Source: Carnegiea gigantea
Taxonomy: Eukaryota; Streptophyta; Magnoliopsida; Caryophyllales; Cactaceae
Direction: 5' to 3'
NCBI GenBank assembly: GCA_029747015.1
Contig: JAKOGI010000825.1
Coordinates: forward strand, 1 to 64,000
DNA: 64,000 nucleotides
Positions 34,767-46,375 of this stretch are shown here, one piece after another. A model generated the notes under the pieces. It was not told the origin of the DNA. It was given only the letters and a program-made list of their open reading frames with translations, and searched no databases. A program made the position numbers and the translations under genes. The stretch's first letter is position 1. Each line of letters begins with the position of its first letter.

Positions 34767-36031
34767 ATGACTTCGACAAGCATGACCTTAGAAGAGAGGT
34801 TTGAAGCTTTGATGAAGCAAAATGAGTTCTTGGCCAGCAAAATTCGAGAGGACTCACAAAAGAATCAAGAGACTCAAGCCCAAAATGAGTACTTGAGAAA
34901 GCAATTGGGTTCAGTTTTGAAGCAAAAGCAAAAACTAAATGAAGACACCCTTCAATCTGAACCAAGAGGGCGTGAACAAGTCTTTAGTCATGAAGTTGAT
35001 TCATCAAGTGAAGAAGAACCAACTAGAATGATTAGAGGGGAGCCACGATTTCAAGCAAGCACCAATGATTTTAGGGTGGAAGTTCCTGAATTTGAAGGTA
35101 AGCTTGATCCTGAGGAATTTCTTGATTGGTTGCATACTGTAGAGAGAGTCTTTGAATATAAAGATGTTCCTGATGATAAGAAGGTTAAATTGGTAGCCTT
35201 AAGACTAAGAAAGTATGCATCTATGTGGTGGACAAACCTAAGTGCTAAACGGCTAAGAGAGAGGAAATCAAAAATCCGTACTTAGGATAAAATGAAATCC
35301 AAACTCAAGGCTCGTTTTCTACCACCAACCTATGTCCAGGATTTTATTCTCAACTTCATAACCTTACTCAAGGTAATATGAGTGTTGAAGAATATACACG
35401 TGAGTTTGAGAAGTTGCTAATCAAGTGTGATATTCAAGAGCCAGAAGAACAAACTATAGTTAGATACTTGGGAGGACTTGATCTTGGGTATTCTAATGTG
35501 GTTGAATTGCAATCATATACTTCTTTTGATGATGTTTGTGTACTGGCACATAAAGTGGAGCAGCAAAAGAAGGCAAGACAGCCCTTTAAACCTCGAAACA
35601 CACGGCCTTTGAACCGGAACCAACCTTTTAACAAGGGGAGTTCCAATCCTATTCCTAAGCCACAAAATCCATCCCCTTCCTTTCCACAAAGAACCCCAGC
35701 ACCATAAAGAACCCCAGCACCTCAAAATAGATCTAACCCCAATCCCATGAGCAATATAAGGTGTTTTAAATGTCAAGGGCTTGGACATATAGCTTCGGAA
35801 TGTGCAAACAGAAAGGTAATCACTTTGGCTGAATGGACAGCCGTGAAGGAGGATTTTGAGGAGGAAGAAAATAAGGTTGAAAGTGAACCAGAACTTGAGG
35901 AAACTCAAGAAGAAGTCGTGGAAGAGGCTGATGAAGGAGAACTCTTAGTTTTGAGAAGAGTTCTAAGCAACCAAAGAGGAGTTAAAGATGAACAAAGAGA
36001 GAACATTTTTCATACCCGTTGTACCGTCTAA
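34767..36031 (+). pseudogene. E3a gag (few lesions)
   Basis: Start ATG at 34767 (MTSTSMTLEERFEALMKQNE, then a coiled-coil-like stretch). The capsid region reads VEVPEFEGKLDPEEFLDWLH and LRLRKYASMWWTNL; further on, EEQTIVRYLGGLD. The zinc knuckle CFKCQGLGHIASEC (near 35759-35800) is a complete CX2CX4HX4C. Lesions: TAG at 35283, a frameshift between there and 35378, TAA at 35705, and TAA at 36029 at the gag/protease border. The acidic linker after the knuckle leads into protease. Structural protein of the particle. Confidence 0.88.
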
Positions 36032-39000
36032 GGGAAAGTGTGCTCTTTGATCATTGATGGAGGGAGCTGTGCAAATGTAGTTTCTCTAAGTATGATTGAG
36101 AAACTAGGGCTGCAGATAATGATTCATCCATATCCATACAACATTCAATGGTTAAATCAAAGCAAGGGAATTCAAGTTAACTCTCGGTGCTTAATTACCT
36201 TTTTCATTGGAAAGAACTATCAAGATGAGTTATGGTGTGATGTGATCCCAATGGATGCATGTCATATGCTGTTAGGAAGGCCATGGTTACGTAACCGAAA
36301 GGTTATGCACAATGGTTACCTAAACAACTACTCCTTTACTAAGGATGGCAAGAAGATCACCCTAGCCCCTTTACCCCCATCCAAACTCCACGAAATTCAG
36401 CCATAAAAAAAGGCCAAACAAGTTGATTGTTTACTGTCCGTGAGTGAACCCATCCTAAAGGCTTCTTAACATGAGTTTAAGGCCTTTAAAGAGTGGATAC
36501 TAACCATACAAGACGAAGCAGAAAGTTTGATGCCCACTCACCCCATTGCAAGAACACACATTGAAAACTTCTGTCATTTGTTTCCTGAGGAGATACCTAT
36601 GGGTTTGCCTCCTAAGAGAGACATCCAGCATCACATTGATCTTATTCTAGGTTCCATCCTACCAAACAAGCCAGCGTATGGGATGAATCCAAAAGATACC
36701 ATGGAGATTCAAAGACAAGTTGAAGAATTGAAGAAGAAAGGCTTGATACGTGAGTCTTTGAGTCTATGTGCGGTTCTAGCTCTTTTGGTGCCTAAGAAAG
36801 ATGGAGGAAGGAGAATGTGTGTGGATAGCAGGGCCATCAACAAGATCACAATCAAGTATAGGTATCCCATACTTAGACTTGAAGACATGCTAGATGAGTT
36901 GTATGGTTCCAAAGTGTTTTCCAAGACTGATCTTCGAAGTGGATACTACCAAATTAGAATCAGAGAAGGTGATGAGTGGAAGACAGCCTTCAAAACAAAG
37001 GGTGGACTTTATGAATGTTTGGTAATGCCCTTTGGACTTTCTAATGCACCTAGTACTTTTGTGAGATTGACGAACCAGGTGTTTAGACCGTACATTGGAA
37101 AGTTTGTGGTAGTATACTTTGATGATATTCTAGTATATTCTAAGAATGAGCATGAACATCAAGATCATTTAACTCAAGTTATGCTTGTCTTAGAACGTGA
37201 GAAGCTGTTTGGTAACCTTAAGAAATGTGATTTCTTTACTCTTGAAGTTACATTTCTTGGTTATATTGTTACTGAAAATGGTATTAAGGCAGATGAAAGC
37301 AAGGTGGAAGCCTTTCAGTCTTGGCCAGTACCTAAGAGCATACATGATGTTCGAGCTTTCTATGGTCTAGCTTCTTTCTACAGGAGGTTTATATATGGTT
37401 TCAGCACCATTATGGCCCCTATGACTGAAGTTATCAAGGGTACATCATTTGTATGGACTCCAAAAGCACAATTTGCCTTTGAGGAGATCAAAGCAAGACT
37501 TACTCAAGCACCGGTTCTATCCTTGCCGTGCTTTAGTAAGGTTTTAAAGTAGAGTGTGATGCCTCTGGTGTTGGCATTGGTGGAGTCCTTACTCAGGAAG
37601 GTAAACCTCTAGCCTTCGTTAGTGAGAAATTGTGTGATTCAAGAAGAAAATACTCCACTTATGATGAAGAATTTTATGCCATTGTGAGATGTTTAGAGCA
37701 TTGGAGTCATTACCTTAGTGCAAGTGAGTTTATCTTACATTCTGACAATGAAGCATTGAAGTATATACAAGGGCAATATAAGTTGAACTCACGGCATGCC
37801 AAGTGGGTTAAGTTTATGCAATCATATCATTTCACCATCAAGCATAATTCAGGTAAACTCAATCAAGGTACAGATGCTCTATCTCAGAGGTATCTTTTGT
37901 TATTTCAATTAGATGCTTGTGTACTTGGTTTTGAGCATCTAAAAGCTTTGTATGATAAGGATGAAGACTTTAGGGAGCTGTACGCTGATTGTTCTAAGCG
38001 CCCTAAAGGAGATTTTCTAATCCGGGAGGGATTTATATTTAAGGGTACACGGCTGTGTGTACCAAGGTGTAGCACAAGGGAGCTTCTAATCAGGGAAGTT
38101 TATGGAGGATCTTTGGCTGGGCATTATGGAGAGAACAAGACTGTTACCATGCTAAGGAAGCACTACTATTGGCCAGCCATGGAGAGAGACGTACAGGACA
38201 TACTTAAAAGGTGTGGAACATGTCAAGTGGCTAAAAGCCATTCATTACCTCACGACTTATACACACCATTGCCAATTCCCACTTCACCATGGGTTGATGT
38301 AAGTATGGACTTCATTCTTGGACTGCCTAAGACCCAAAGAAACAAGGATTCTATCTTTGTTGTGGTTGATAGGTTTTCTAAGATGTCTCATTTCATTCCA
38401 TGCCATAAGACTAATGATGCTACACATATTGCTGAATTGTATTTTAGAGAGGTAGCAAGATTGCATGGTATTCCTAGGTCTATTATTTCTAATAGGGATA
38501 CCAAGTTTTTGAGCCATTTTTGGATTACCTTGTGGAAGAAGTTAGGTACTAAGCTGAAATATAGTACTACTTGTCATCCACAAACTGATGGCCAAACTGA
38601 GGTTACTAATCAAACTTTAGGAACTCTCCTAAGAGCTTTGATTAAACCTCATGCCAAAGCTTGGGATTTGCTTTTACCCCATGCAGAATTTACTTACAAC
38701 AGGGCACCAACCAAGGCTACTGGTCTTTCCCCTTTCAAGGGGGTCTATGGACTTAATCTCCTTAGTCCACTTGATCTCACACCATGGCCTCTACACCAAA
38801 AGCCTAATGCTAATGCAGCATCAAGGGTAGAAGAAATCAAGAAGATTCATGAGTTGGTAAGGAGCAAGAATGAGAAGACCAATGCAGCATATCGAGCTCA
38901 AGCCAACAAGCACAAGAAGAAAGTGGTTTTTCAACCTGGAGACCTCGTGTGGATCCACCTTAGGAAGGAAAGATTTTCATCCAAAAGGAAGAATAAGCTC

Positions 39001-39348
39001 ATGCCAAGGGCTGATGGTCCCCTTAAGGTACTTGAACGTATTAATGACAATGCTTATAAGGTTGATTTACTAGGTGACTATGGAGTTTCAGCCACATTTA
39101 ATGCAGCTGACTTGAAAGCTTACCAAGACGATGATTACCTTGCTAATTTGAGGATCAAATCTTCTCAACAAGGAGAGGATGATGTAGTCCCTACCACCAA
39201 TGAGAAAGAAGAAGGTCCAACAAGTCCAACAAGGTCCATTGCAAGCTCTAAAGTCCAAGCATTGGCTCAGATTGTTGAAGAGAGCCAAAGTCATGCAACC
39301 GGGTTGAAAGATCAGAAATTACCCAATTTTGTTCATCTTATTACTTAA
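36032..39348 (+). pseudogene. E3a pol: protease, RT, RNase H, integrase (few lesions)
   Basis: Protease: CSLIIDGGSCANVVS. RT: 341 open codons (36527-37552) with [32 protein letters not shown] and [11 protein letters not shown] one-base deletion near 37545 changes frame before RNase H ([21 protein letters not shown]). The last 572 codons (37630-39348) are open: integrase HHCC (GHYGENKT...CGTCQ), DDE residues in VSMDFILGLP, SNRDTKF and DGQTEVTNQ, all present, then FQPGDLVWIHLRKERF. The frame runs 56 codons into the 3' LTR. Stops at 36404 and 36467 are the other lesions. RT copies the RNA and integrase inserts the cDNA. Confidence 0.9.
39168..39179 (+). other. E3a polypurine tract
   Basis: ACAAGGAGAGGA, directly before the 3' LTR start TGATGTAG; it is also translated as the end of the integrase tail (QQGED). 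Confidence 0.82.
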
Positions 39349-40482
39349 GCTACATTGTGGCTTAAGTCTTGAATTTTTGCATTTTTGGGATCCTTAAGAT
39401 GTCTACTTTCATGTCCTAGCATTTATTTCCAATGATACACACAAGAAGATACGAGATCAAGGCCTTTTGTTAAACCGGCCAGTTTTGAACCTAAACTGCA
39501 CGGTTAAATGTTTTAGTAGAATTAACCTACCTAAACATGGTTTAACCTTGATTTCTTTGCAGGGGGGTTTGTACACACCCTAAGGTTTCCCCCCATGGCC
39601 TGGAAACAAAATCATGCTCACTTTTGTTAAACCTAATTCAGGTTTGAAAACCGGGTTAAAACTGTCCGCGAACCTGGTTTGATATAGCACGGTCAATTTA
39701 CCTTCATCCGTGGGTTTTCTCCTTTCAAGCCGGAGGGGCACACGTCCCAAGGCATCTAGAAGGGCAATGATCAGCTACAAAAGGAATTGCTCTTGAAAAG
39801 AACGTCCAATGGGAAGCTAGCTGCAAAAGAAGTTGTCTCTCGGATGCTATTGGCCAGGTAAAAAGGGAGAAGTGCTTTACGGCTGTTCCCCCCCCTTCTT
39901 TTTGCTAAGGTTGATTGTATTAAGGCTTAAACATGTATGATTAAGGTTGTAACTTCATTTGCTTTGTTTTCCTTTGCATTTTGAATGTAATTATATTAGG
40001 TTAAATGAGCTTGTATCCGGGTTTGCCTAAACCGTGTAATTAGCCTAATCTAAGACCTTTCCTTCCTAGGAAGGAAACCTTTAGGAGTGTGCTAGCTAGG
40101 TTGCTTGCTTGCTAGGCTTGTATCCTTATGATACATACGGCCCTTTGCTGGTTCATTGCCATTAAATTTCAGAATACACTTTTGAGAGCTTTTGCTTTCG
40201 AATTCCAAATACTTCACTTGCTTATCCTTAATTTGGTCGATTAAGGTGGTGTTCAAGTAAGTCCTAACTTTTGTTTAAGTGGTGTTTCTGTATCTTAATC
40301 AAAGATTAGGGACCCTAAGCTTGAATTTGGTGGTGTTTCTGTATCCAAATTTCGAGTTTAGTTCTATCCATTTCATTGTTCTTCCTCTCGGATTCAAGGC
40401 CCTAAACTGAATTCAGCTGGCTTAATTCGTGAGCTTCTCAATTCTGTTCTAGTTTCCTTTAGTCCTCTTCAAAGATACATCA
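39180..40482 (+). repeat. E3a 3' LTR
   Basis: Same length as the 5' LTR; ends GATACATCA followed by the duplication CTTTT. Hairpin CCTTAAT/ATTAAGG at 40226-40246. Confidence 0.93.
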
Positions 40483-40487
40483 CTTTT

Positions 40488-40592
40488 TCTTTTAGTAAGG
40501 AAAATGATATTTAAAAAAAAGGGCAAACATTTGAAAATCCCAAAAAAAGTTGAAAAATTCTTAAAATTGAAAAAAAAAAGGGGGATTCAAGA
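40488..40592 (+). other. F2-C leader, resumed after E3a
   Basis: Continues the leader cut at 33331: TCTTTTAGTAAGGAAAA and A-rich runs up to the gag start, as at 44893-45000 in copy D. Confidence 0.8.
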
Positions 40593-42165
40593 ATGCAGGT
40601 TTTCAATTTCCAACAATTTGAGTATGAACCTTTTTGGAGTTATTTACCAAGACATAATGATTATCGTGCTCAATTGAATCAAAATTTTGAAAAATAAAAA
40701 ATTTGTGAGATCATTGCTATGGGTCTAAATTCTGCATCTAGGGGTTATGTCGAGTCTAATTGCCGTGGAGGTTTAATAGGATTGTTGTCTAAAACTCAAG
40801 ATGAGGTATGGGAATTCTTTGAAAAATTAGCTTGGGATACCTACGCATTTGAACAAGTTAAAAAGAATTGTAGATACCTAACTCATGGCGAGACTGTTTT
40901 TCATGTTGATGCTTCGCATTAGAACTACTTTGTGCACTCATGTGCCCTATTTCAGTCTTATGTATCTCCTATTTTGTATGAATACTGTGAGTCTTCTGAT
41001 CATGATGGTCATACTTGTCCATATCGTGATTGTGTCGATGCTACGCATTTGAACAAGTTAAAAAGAATTGTAGATACCCAACTCATGGCGAGACTGTTTT
41101 TCATGTTGATGCTTCGCATTAGAACTACTTTGTGCACTCATGTGCCCTATTTCAGTCTTATGTATCTCCTATTTTGTGTGAATACTGTGAGTCTTCTGAT
41201 CATGATGGTCATACTTGTCCATATCGTGATTGTGTCGATGCTACCAGTGCAAGTGTTGGAAAGAAGATCAATGAAATGACTGATAAAATGATAGAGAACA
41301 TGAAAAAGAGAATTGCTGAATATTTTCACTGTTTTAATCATAGTAGGGAGAATTATAGTGAGCCTGACTCTGGTTCAGGATCCCCTAAACCCGAAGTTAG
41401 TCTTTATGATGTTTTTGAGCCCTCTTATCAATCTAGGTCCAAGTTATAAGATGCTATGCCTTTGCCTCGCTTAGAGCGAGAGAGTGACCTTCCTATGTCT
41501 CTATCACAAGACCTTACACCCCACACTATCTCACCCATGGAGATCACTGATGATGTCCTAGTTTTTGCCGACCCATCCACCCCTTTTAAACAGTCTTGCA
41601 AGTTTGAGGTGGGTGACAACCTTGAGACTCCTCATGAGTTAGATCTGGGCATAACCACTTACAATGAGCATCATGAGATGAGTCAAAAACTATGTCTTCA
41701 CCGGAGTCATGTGAGGAGGTAATTGAGCCCACTAAATTGGAATTTAATTATGATATTCTTTTAGTAGAATATGAATCTTTTTCATGTGGGTTTGATATTG
41801 ATGAAAGTGTTGATGAGGGTTTCTGTGCATAATATGAATCTTTTTCTTTTGACCATGTCCAAGCTGACCTCCTTTTTGAATATTGCAAGCCTGAAATTAT
41901 CGAGTCTGATAATGTCTTCATTGAGAATTTTGATTTAGATTAGACTCATATGCATATTGGACTTAACAGACTTATGAACTTTGCACCCACTATTTTGGCT
42001 AGAGTGCTCATTCATGACGATCCCATTTCTAGGCCGATGACATATTTACTGGCTAATGATGAGTACATCCATCTGATTTCTAATTGGGCCCAACAGTTTA
42101 ACAAATTAAAGTGAGCCCTTACTTGTGCTGCAATGATGTTATGGATGTACTCTATTTGGCATTAA
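40593..42165 (+). pseudogene. F2-C gag (broken, with 200-bp duplication)
   Basis: Family start ATG at 40593. Segments: LNSASRGYVESNCRGGLIGL, LLSKTQDEVWEFFEKLAWDT, and CCHC knuckle CEYCESSDHDGHTC (near 41180-41221), present twice because 40841-41040 is repeated as 41041-41240; 200 bases is not a multiple of three, so the frame is lost. The extension reads DDVLVFADPSTPF, then EYESFSCGFDIDESVDEGFCA. Stops shared with copy B: TAA after GFCA (near 41830) and TAG after NFDLD (near 41941). Ends at the family stop after WMYSIWH. Confidence 0.78.
40841..41240. repeat. 200-bp tandem duplication inside F2-C gag
   Basis: Two adjacent units beginning CTACGCATTTGAACAAG with a period of exactly 200 and only a few differences. 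CTAC also starts the sequence after the second unit, so it may be the short homology used. Confidence 0.93.
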
Positions 42166-42795
42166 CTCTTTCATGTTCATGGTCTTTATTTTACAGAGAG
42201 TTGTGCTTGCTTGTATGTGCTACTGGCCGTTATCCTTTGAGATAATACTACTACTGGAAAAGCTTGCTTCCTATATTAATAAGTCAATAATAAAGTTCGT
42301 GTTAGTCATATGGGATTGAGTTTGATTCTGGTAAACTAAGCCCTAGGATGATGATGCACTTGCACATGAGCATTGGGATGGATTCAAAGTTTTAATGTAC
42401 AGTGGGGCGAAAAGTTAGTGCTTTGATATCATCCATGGGGTAAAGAGCCTTGATGAGTACATTCTGTTTATATGCAGACCAATATCTTTGCTACATAGGT
42501 GATTTAGTTAGTTGGAACGTGCACAAGCTTCTCCTTTGTATATTTATGTTCGTAAATCCAAATTGTTTTTCTATTTCTGTCTTTCTTGTCCTTTTTCGAT
42601 TTATGTCTTTAAAGGTTTTGTGGGTATATCTTCTACAAATCCTCACGAGACCTACCTTGTCTACTGGGCGTTACGCCCAGGGCTTTAAAGGGCTTGTTGC
42701 ACATGCTAAGTGCAACCGTGATTCATACAAAAGTGAGTTACGATTTTATTTTTTCTTTTCTAGGATTTTTAGTTTTATTTTGATTAAGGACGAGT
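42166..42795 (+). other. F2-C 3' untranslated region, shortened
   Basis: Lacks about 0.83 kb compared with copy B: TTGTGCTTGCTTG (near 42200) jumps to ATGTGCTACTGG (42214), joining what in copy B are positions near 21334 and 22162. The T-rich region is gone. No gene is seen. Confidence 0.8.
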
Positions 42796-42817
42796 AAAAC
42801 TTACGTGTGGGAGTATT
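42796..42817 (+). other. F2-C polypurine tract
   Basis: AAAACTTACGTGTGGGAGTATT, with two changes from the copy B version, directly before LTR4. Confidence 0.8.
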
Positions 42818-44079
42818 TGTTCAACCTAGAATTACGATATTTTATACACTTTTATTATCTAATAATTGCTCGAAATAAATTATTAATTTAGGATTTTAAT
42901 AGTGTTTCATTTGTTTTGTAGGAATTTGAGAAATTTGAAGAATAAATTAATTGCTTGAAAAAAAGAAAGCTGAATCAAAAGGGGGTTGGATCACAACAGG
43001 CATTGGATCAAGATTAAGAGAAGGAAAAAGAACCCAACCAACCGCCTCTCGGACCAGCATGCGAAGGCCCAGTTCGTCCCTCCATATCTAGTCTATTTTC
43101 TCACTTAATTGATCACGGGTACGACACGTGCCAGGCCAGGCCCCCCAACCTTTCCTCTTCTTCTTCTTTATTCCCTTTCTTCTTCTTTCGTTCCCAGCAC
43201 CCAGTCGAGACCCAGAGACCGAAGCTTACTACTCCACGACTCCTCATCTGTCATGGCATTTCTCTCTTTCATCCTTCATTATCCATCATCAACGTCATTA
43301 TTAATTGGGCAGTTACTGAGAGCAAGTTGTGGGGGCGTCTTCAGGGCCTTTAAATGGGGGCCAAAATACAGAGCGTCAGAGGGGGGTGAGGGAGTAGGGA
43401 TTTTTGTTTAGCTTGGGATTCCAGATTCAATTGTGGCTTTTTGGTCTTTTTGATTTAGTTGAATTCGAGTAGTTCGGTTTTTTTTTTTTCCGTTCTTCAT
43501 TTCTTCAAGTTCTAGACCTTGCTGTTCAATTGGTGTAATTGGATTCTCACTTCTGCTCTATTGTAGATTCGAATGAAACTCTGAGCTTGCTATAGAAATT
43601 ACAACCGGTTATTCATAATTTCTTTAGTTTTGAGATATGGAAATTTCGGGTTCTCCCATCCCCTATTTTGGCTTCTATTTTCCCTTCAGAGTCGTGATGC
43701 TTAGGCCTAAATTTTGGTCACTGCAAGTCGCAATCTTCTCGTTCCGGCATTTGGTTGTGGTAGTGTGATGGTAACCGATTGTGCTTTTGGTAGCCTTGAT
43801 TCAGCTCCTATCTCTGCTGTGTTGTTTCGTTTTAGTTCTGGGAGTGTTGTATTCCAGATTCTGTTTTATTGTTCTCATATTATAATGCAGGTTGAATCTA
43901 TTGTGGGTTTTAGTTTGGGCAAGTCACGTAGTTAGTTTTAAGCTAGTATTTCTCTTTCATTTGTTTAGTTGAAACAAGTTAATTTAGGCACTTTGTAATC
44001 TAATTTCATAGTCCATCCCTGAGGACGACATCCGTAAACACTACAACGATAAACCTTATACTTGTGGGATACTACTAGA
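42818..44079 (+). repeat. F2 LTR4
   Basis: Begins TGTTCAACCTAG and ends before the primer-site spacer AGTTTT. It is the only uninterrupted inner LTR of the array. Shares GCCAGGCCAGGCCCCCC (near 43130) with LTR3 and, nearly, LTR2. Candidate TTTAAAT promoter box at 43349-43355. Confidence 0.9.
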
Positions 44080-44085
44080 AGTTTT

Positions 44086-44103
44086 TGACGCTGTTGTTGG
44101 GGA
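44086..44103 (+). other. F2-D primer-binding site (tRNA-Asp)
   Basis: TGACGCTGTTGTTGGGGA, four mismatches to the tRNA-Asp complement, all of the C-to-T/G-to-A type. Confidence 0.78.
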
Positions 44104-45000
44104 TGGCGTTGTGAAATTTGCATAGTCGAGTCGTAATTTAGTTTGAGTCGTTTTGGTTTTCATATTCTTGATTTTAGTTTAGATTTTATCATTTTTATGA
44201 TTTGAGTCAGATTTTGATTTTGTTCGTTGTTTTGTGTTAATTTAGTTTTTATGTATCTTGCTTATTTCCCTGCTAAAAAAAAAATAATTCTAATTGGTTT
44301 AGTTTTCGTACCCCCAAAAAAAACAACAGCAACATCAGAAAAGCAAAAAAGAATAAACCAGTGCAGTTTATTTTCCATTTCCAGAATCTGTTTCAAGTAT
44401 TTGGGGCAGTTTTGAGGTGAATTTATCTGTTTTGACATTTTTCTAGATTCTCCATGATTTTTAGAGTTTCTGTGAGTTTTCTGGAATTGTTAAAATTGTG
44501 TAGATTTTTCTATGATTTTTAGAATTAATTTCCTGATTACATTTTTCTGCACTGTTTGGGAGCACCAAAAAAATCAGAAAAAATATTTTTATGTTCCCTG
44601 TGATAGTGTTGAATTTCTTGTATATAGATTTCTCATTTTAGTCTTTTATTTTTAGCTTTAATTTTGTTTTTAGTTTTTTATTTAAGAAAATAGTGTACAT
44701 ACTTCGTGTGTGTGTTTCTTTTCTATTTTTTGTATTAGGTTACTTTTTGATATTGAGTCTTTTTGTTCTTTTTTTTTTTTTTGGTCATATAGTTTTCTTT
44801 TTGTTAGTTTATTTTGTTAACTTAATTATTTAGTTGTCTTGTTTTAGTTTTAGTCATTAGTTTATAGAATCATTGTTTTTCCTTTTACTTTTTCTTTCAA
44901 TACTAGGAAAACAATATTCACCAAAAAAGGGCAAAAATTTGAAAATCGAAAAAAAAAGTTGAAAAATTCTTAAAATTGAAAAAAAAAAAGGGATTCAAGA
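44104..45000 (+). other. F2-D leader, no gene seen
   Basis: Uninterrupted AT-rich leader, useful as reference for the family: T-rich with TTTTAG-type motifs, then A-rich runs just before the gag ATG. Confidence 0.75.
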
Positions 45001-46375
45001 ATGCCGGTCTTCAATTTCCCACAATTCGAGGATGAACCTTTTTGGAGTTATTTATCAAGACTTAATGATTATCGTGCTCAATTGAATCAAAATTTTGAAA
45101 AATAAAAAATTTGTGAGGTCATTACTGTGGGTCTAAATTCTACATCTAGAGGTTATATTGAGTCTATTTGCCCTGAAGGTTTAATAGGATTGTTATCTAA
45201 AACTCAAGATGAGGTATGGGAATTCTTTGAAAAATTGGCTTAGGATACCCATGCATTTGAACAAGCGAAAAAGAATTTTAGATACCCAACTCATGATGGG
45301 ACTGTTTTTCATGTTAATCCTTCCCATTAGGACTACTTTGTGCACTCATATGCCCCATTTCAGTCTTATATATCTCCTATTTTGTGTGAATACTATGAGT
45401 CTTCTGATCATGATGCTCGTACTTGTCCATATCGTGATTATGTTGATGCTACCCGTGCAAGTATTGAAAAGAAGATCAATGAAATGACTGTTAAAATGAT
45501 AGAGAACATCAAAGAGAGAATCGCTGAATATTCTCACTATTTTAATCATAGTAGGGAGAATTACAGTGAGTCTGACTTTAGTTTAGGATCCCCTAAACGT
45601 GAAGTTAGTCTCCATGATGATTTTGAGCCCTCTTATCAACCTTGGTCCAATTTACAACATGTTATATCTTTGGCTCACTTAGAGCAAGAGAGTGACCTCC
45701 TTCTGTCTCTATCACAAGATCGTGTAGCCACATAGCTCACCCATGGAGATCACTGATGATGTCCTAGTTTTTGCTGACCCACCGGCCCCTTTTAATTACT
45801 CTTGTGAGGTTGTGGTGGGTGGCAACCTTGACACTCCTAGTAAGTTAGATCCGAGCATCACTACTTACAATGACCATCATGAGATAGATGAGTCAGAAAC
45901 TATGTCTTTATAGGACTCATGCGAGGAGGTAATTGAGCCCACTAAATTGGAATCTAATGATGATATTCTTTTTGTAGAATATGAATATTTTTCATGTGGA
46001 TTTAATATTGATGAAAGTTTTGATGAGTGTTTCTGTGCCGAATATGAATCTTTTTCTTTTCACCCTGTCCAAGCTGACCTCCTTTTTGAATATTGCAAGT
46101 CTGAAATTATCGAGCCTGATAATGTTGTAATTGAGAATTTTGATTTAGATTATATTCATATGCATATTGGGTTTAACAGACTTGTGAACTTTGCACCCAC
46201 TATTTTGCCTAGAGTGCTCATTCATGACAATCCCATTTCTAGGCCGATGACATATTTACTAGCTAATTATGAGTACATCTATCTGATTTCTAATTGGGCC
46301 TAACAGTTTGACAAATTGAAGCCGGCCCTTACTTGTACTGCATTGATGTTATGGATGTACTCTATTTGGCACTAA
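45001..46375 (+). pseudogene. F2-D gag (best preserved order of segments)
   Basis: ATG at 45001 (MPVFNFPQFEDEPFWSYLSR, then LNDYRAQLNQNFEK and a stop). One frame, interrupted by stops near 45103, 45241 and 45328, runs to 45735 and covers LLSKTQDEVWEFFEKLA, the knuckle CEYYESSDHDARTC (second Cys is Tyr), and KKINEMTVKMIENIKERIAE. After a frame change, 45947-46303 encodes 118 residues: EYEYFSCGFNIDESFDE, AEYESFSFHPVQADLLFEYC, then NFAPTILPRVLIHDNPISRP. Unlike A-C there is no stop after NFDLD (Tyr codon instead), showing that the extension was once continuous up to WMYSIWH. No protease follows. Confidence 0.8.

Larger units (their letters stand above)
33332..40482 (+). mobile_element. E3a: CRM/Reina-like chromovirus (Ty3/gypsy), nearly complete
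   Basis: LTRs 33332-34634 and 39180-40482 are both 1303 bases, start TGATG and end CATCA. The target-site duplication CTTTT is perfect (33327-33331 and 40483-40487). A tRNA-Met primer site lies at 34639, gag and pol between, and a polypurine tract before 39180. About twenty differences were counted in the first 380 LTR bases, so the insertion is younger than E1. The RT ([10 protein letters not shown]), the integrase tail without a classical chromodomain, and the pol frame running into the 3' LTR point to the CRM/Reina group; the group name is an inference. Confidence 0.92.

Noticed and set aside
35513..35908. 131-codon minus-strand ORF over E3a gag
   Set aside because: Antisense shadow of the Pro-rich linker and knuckle region of gag.
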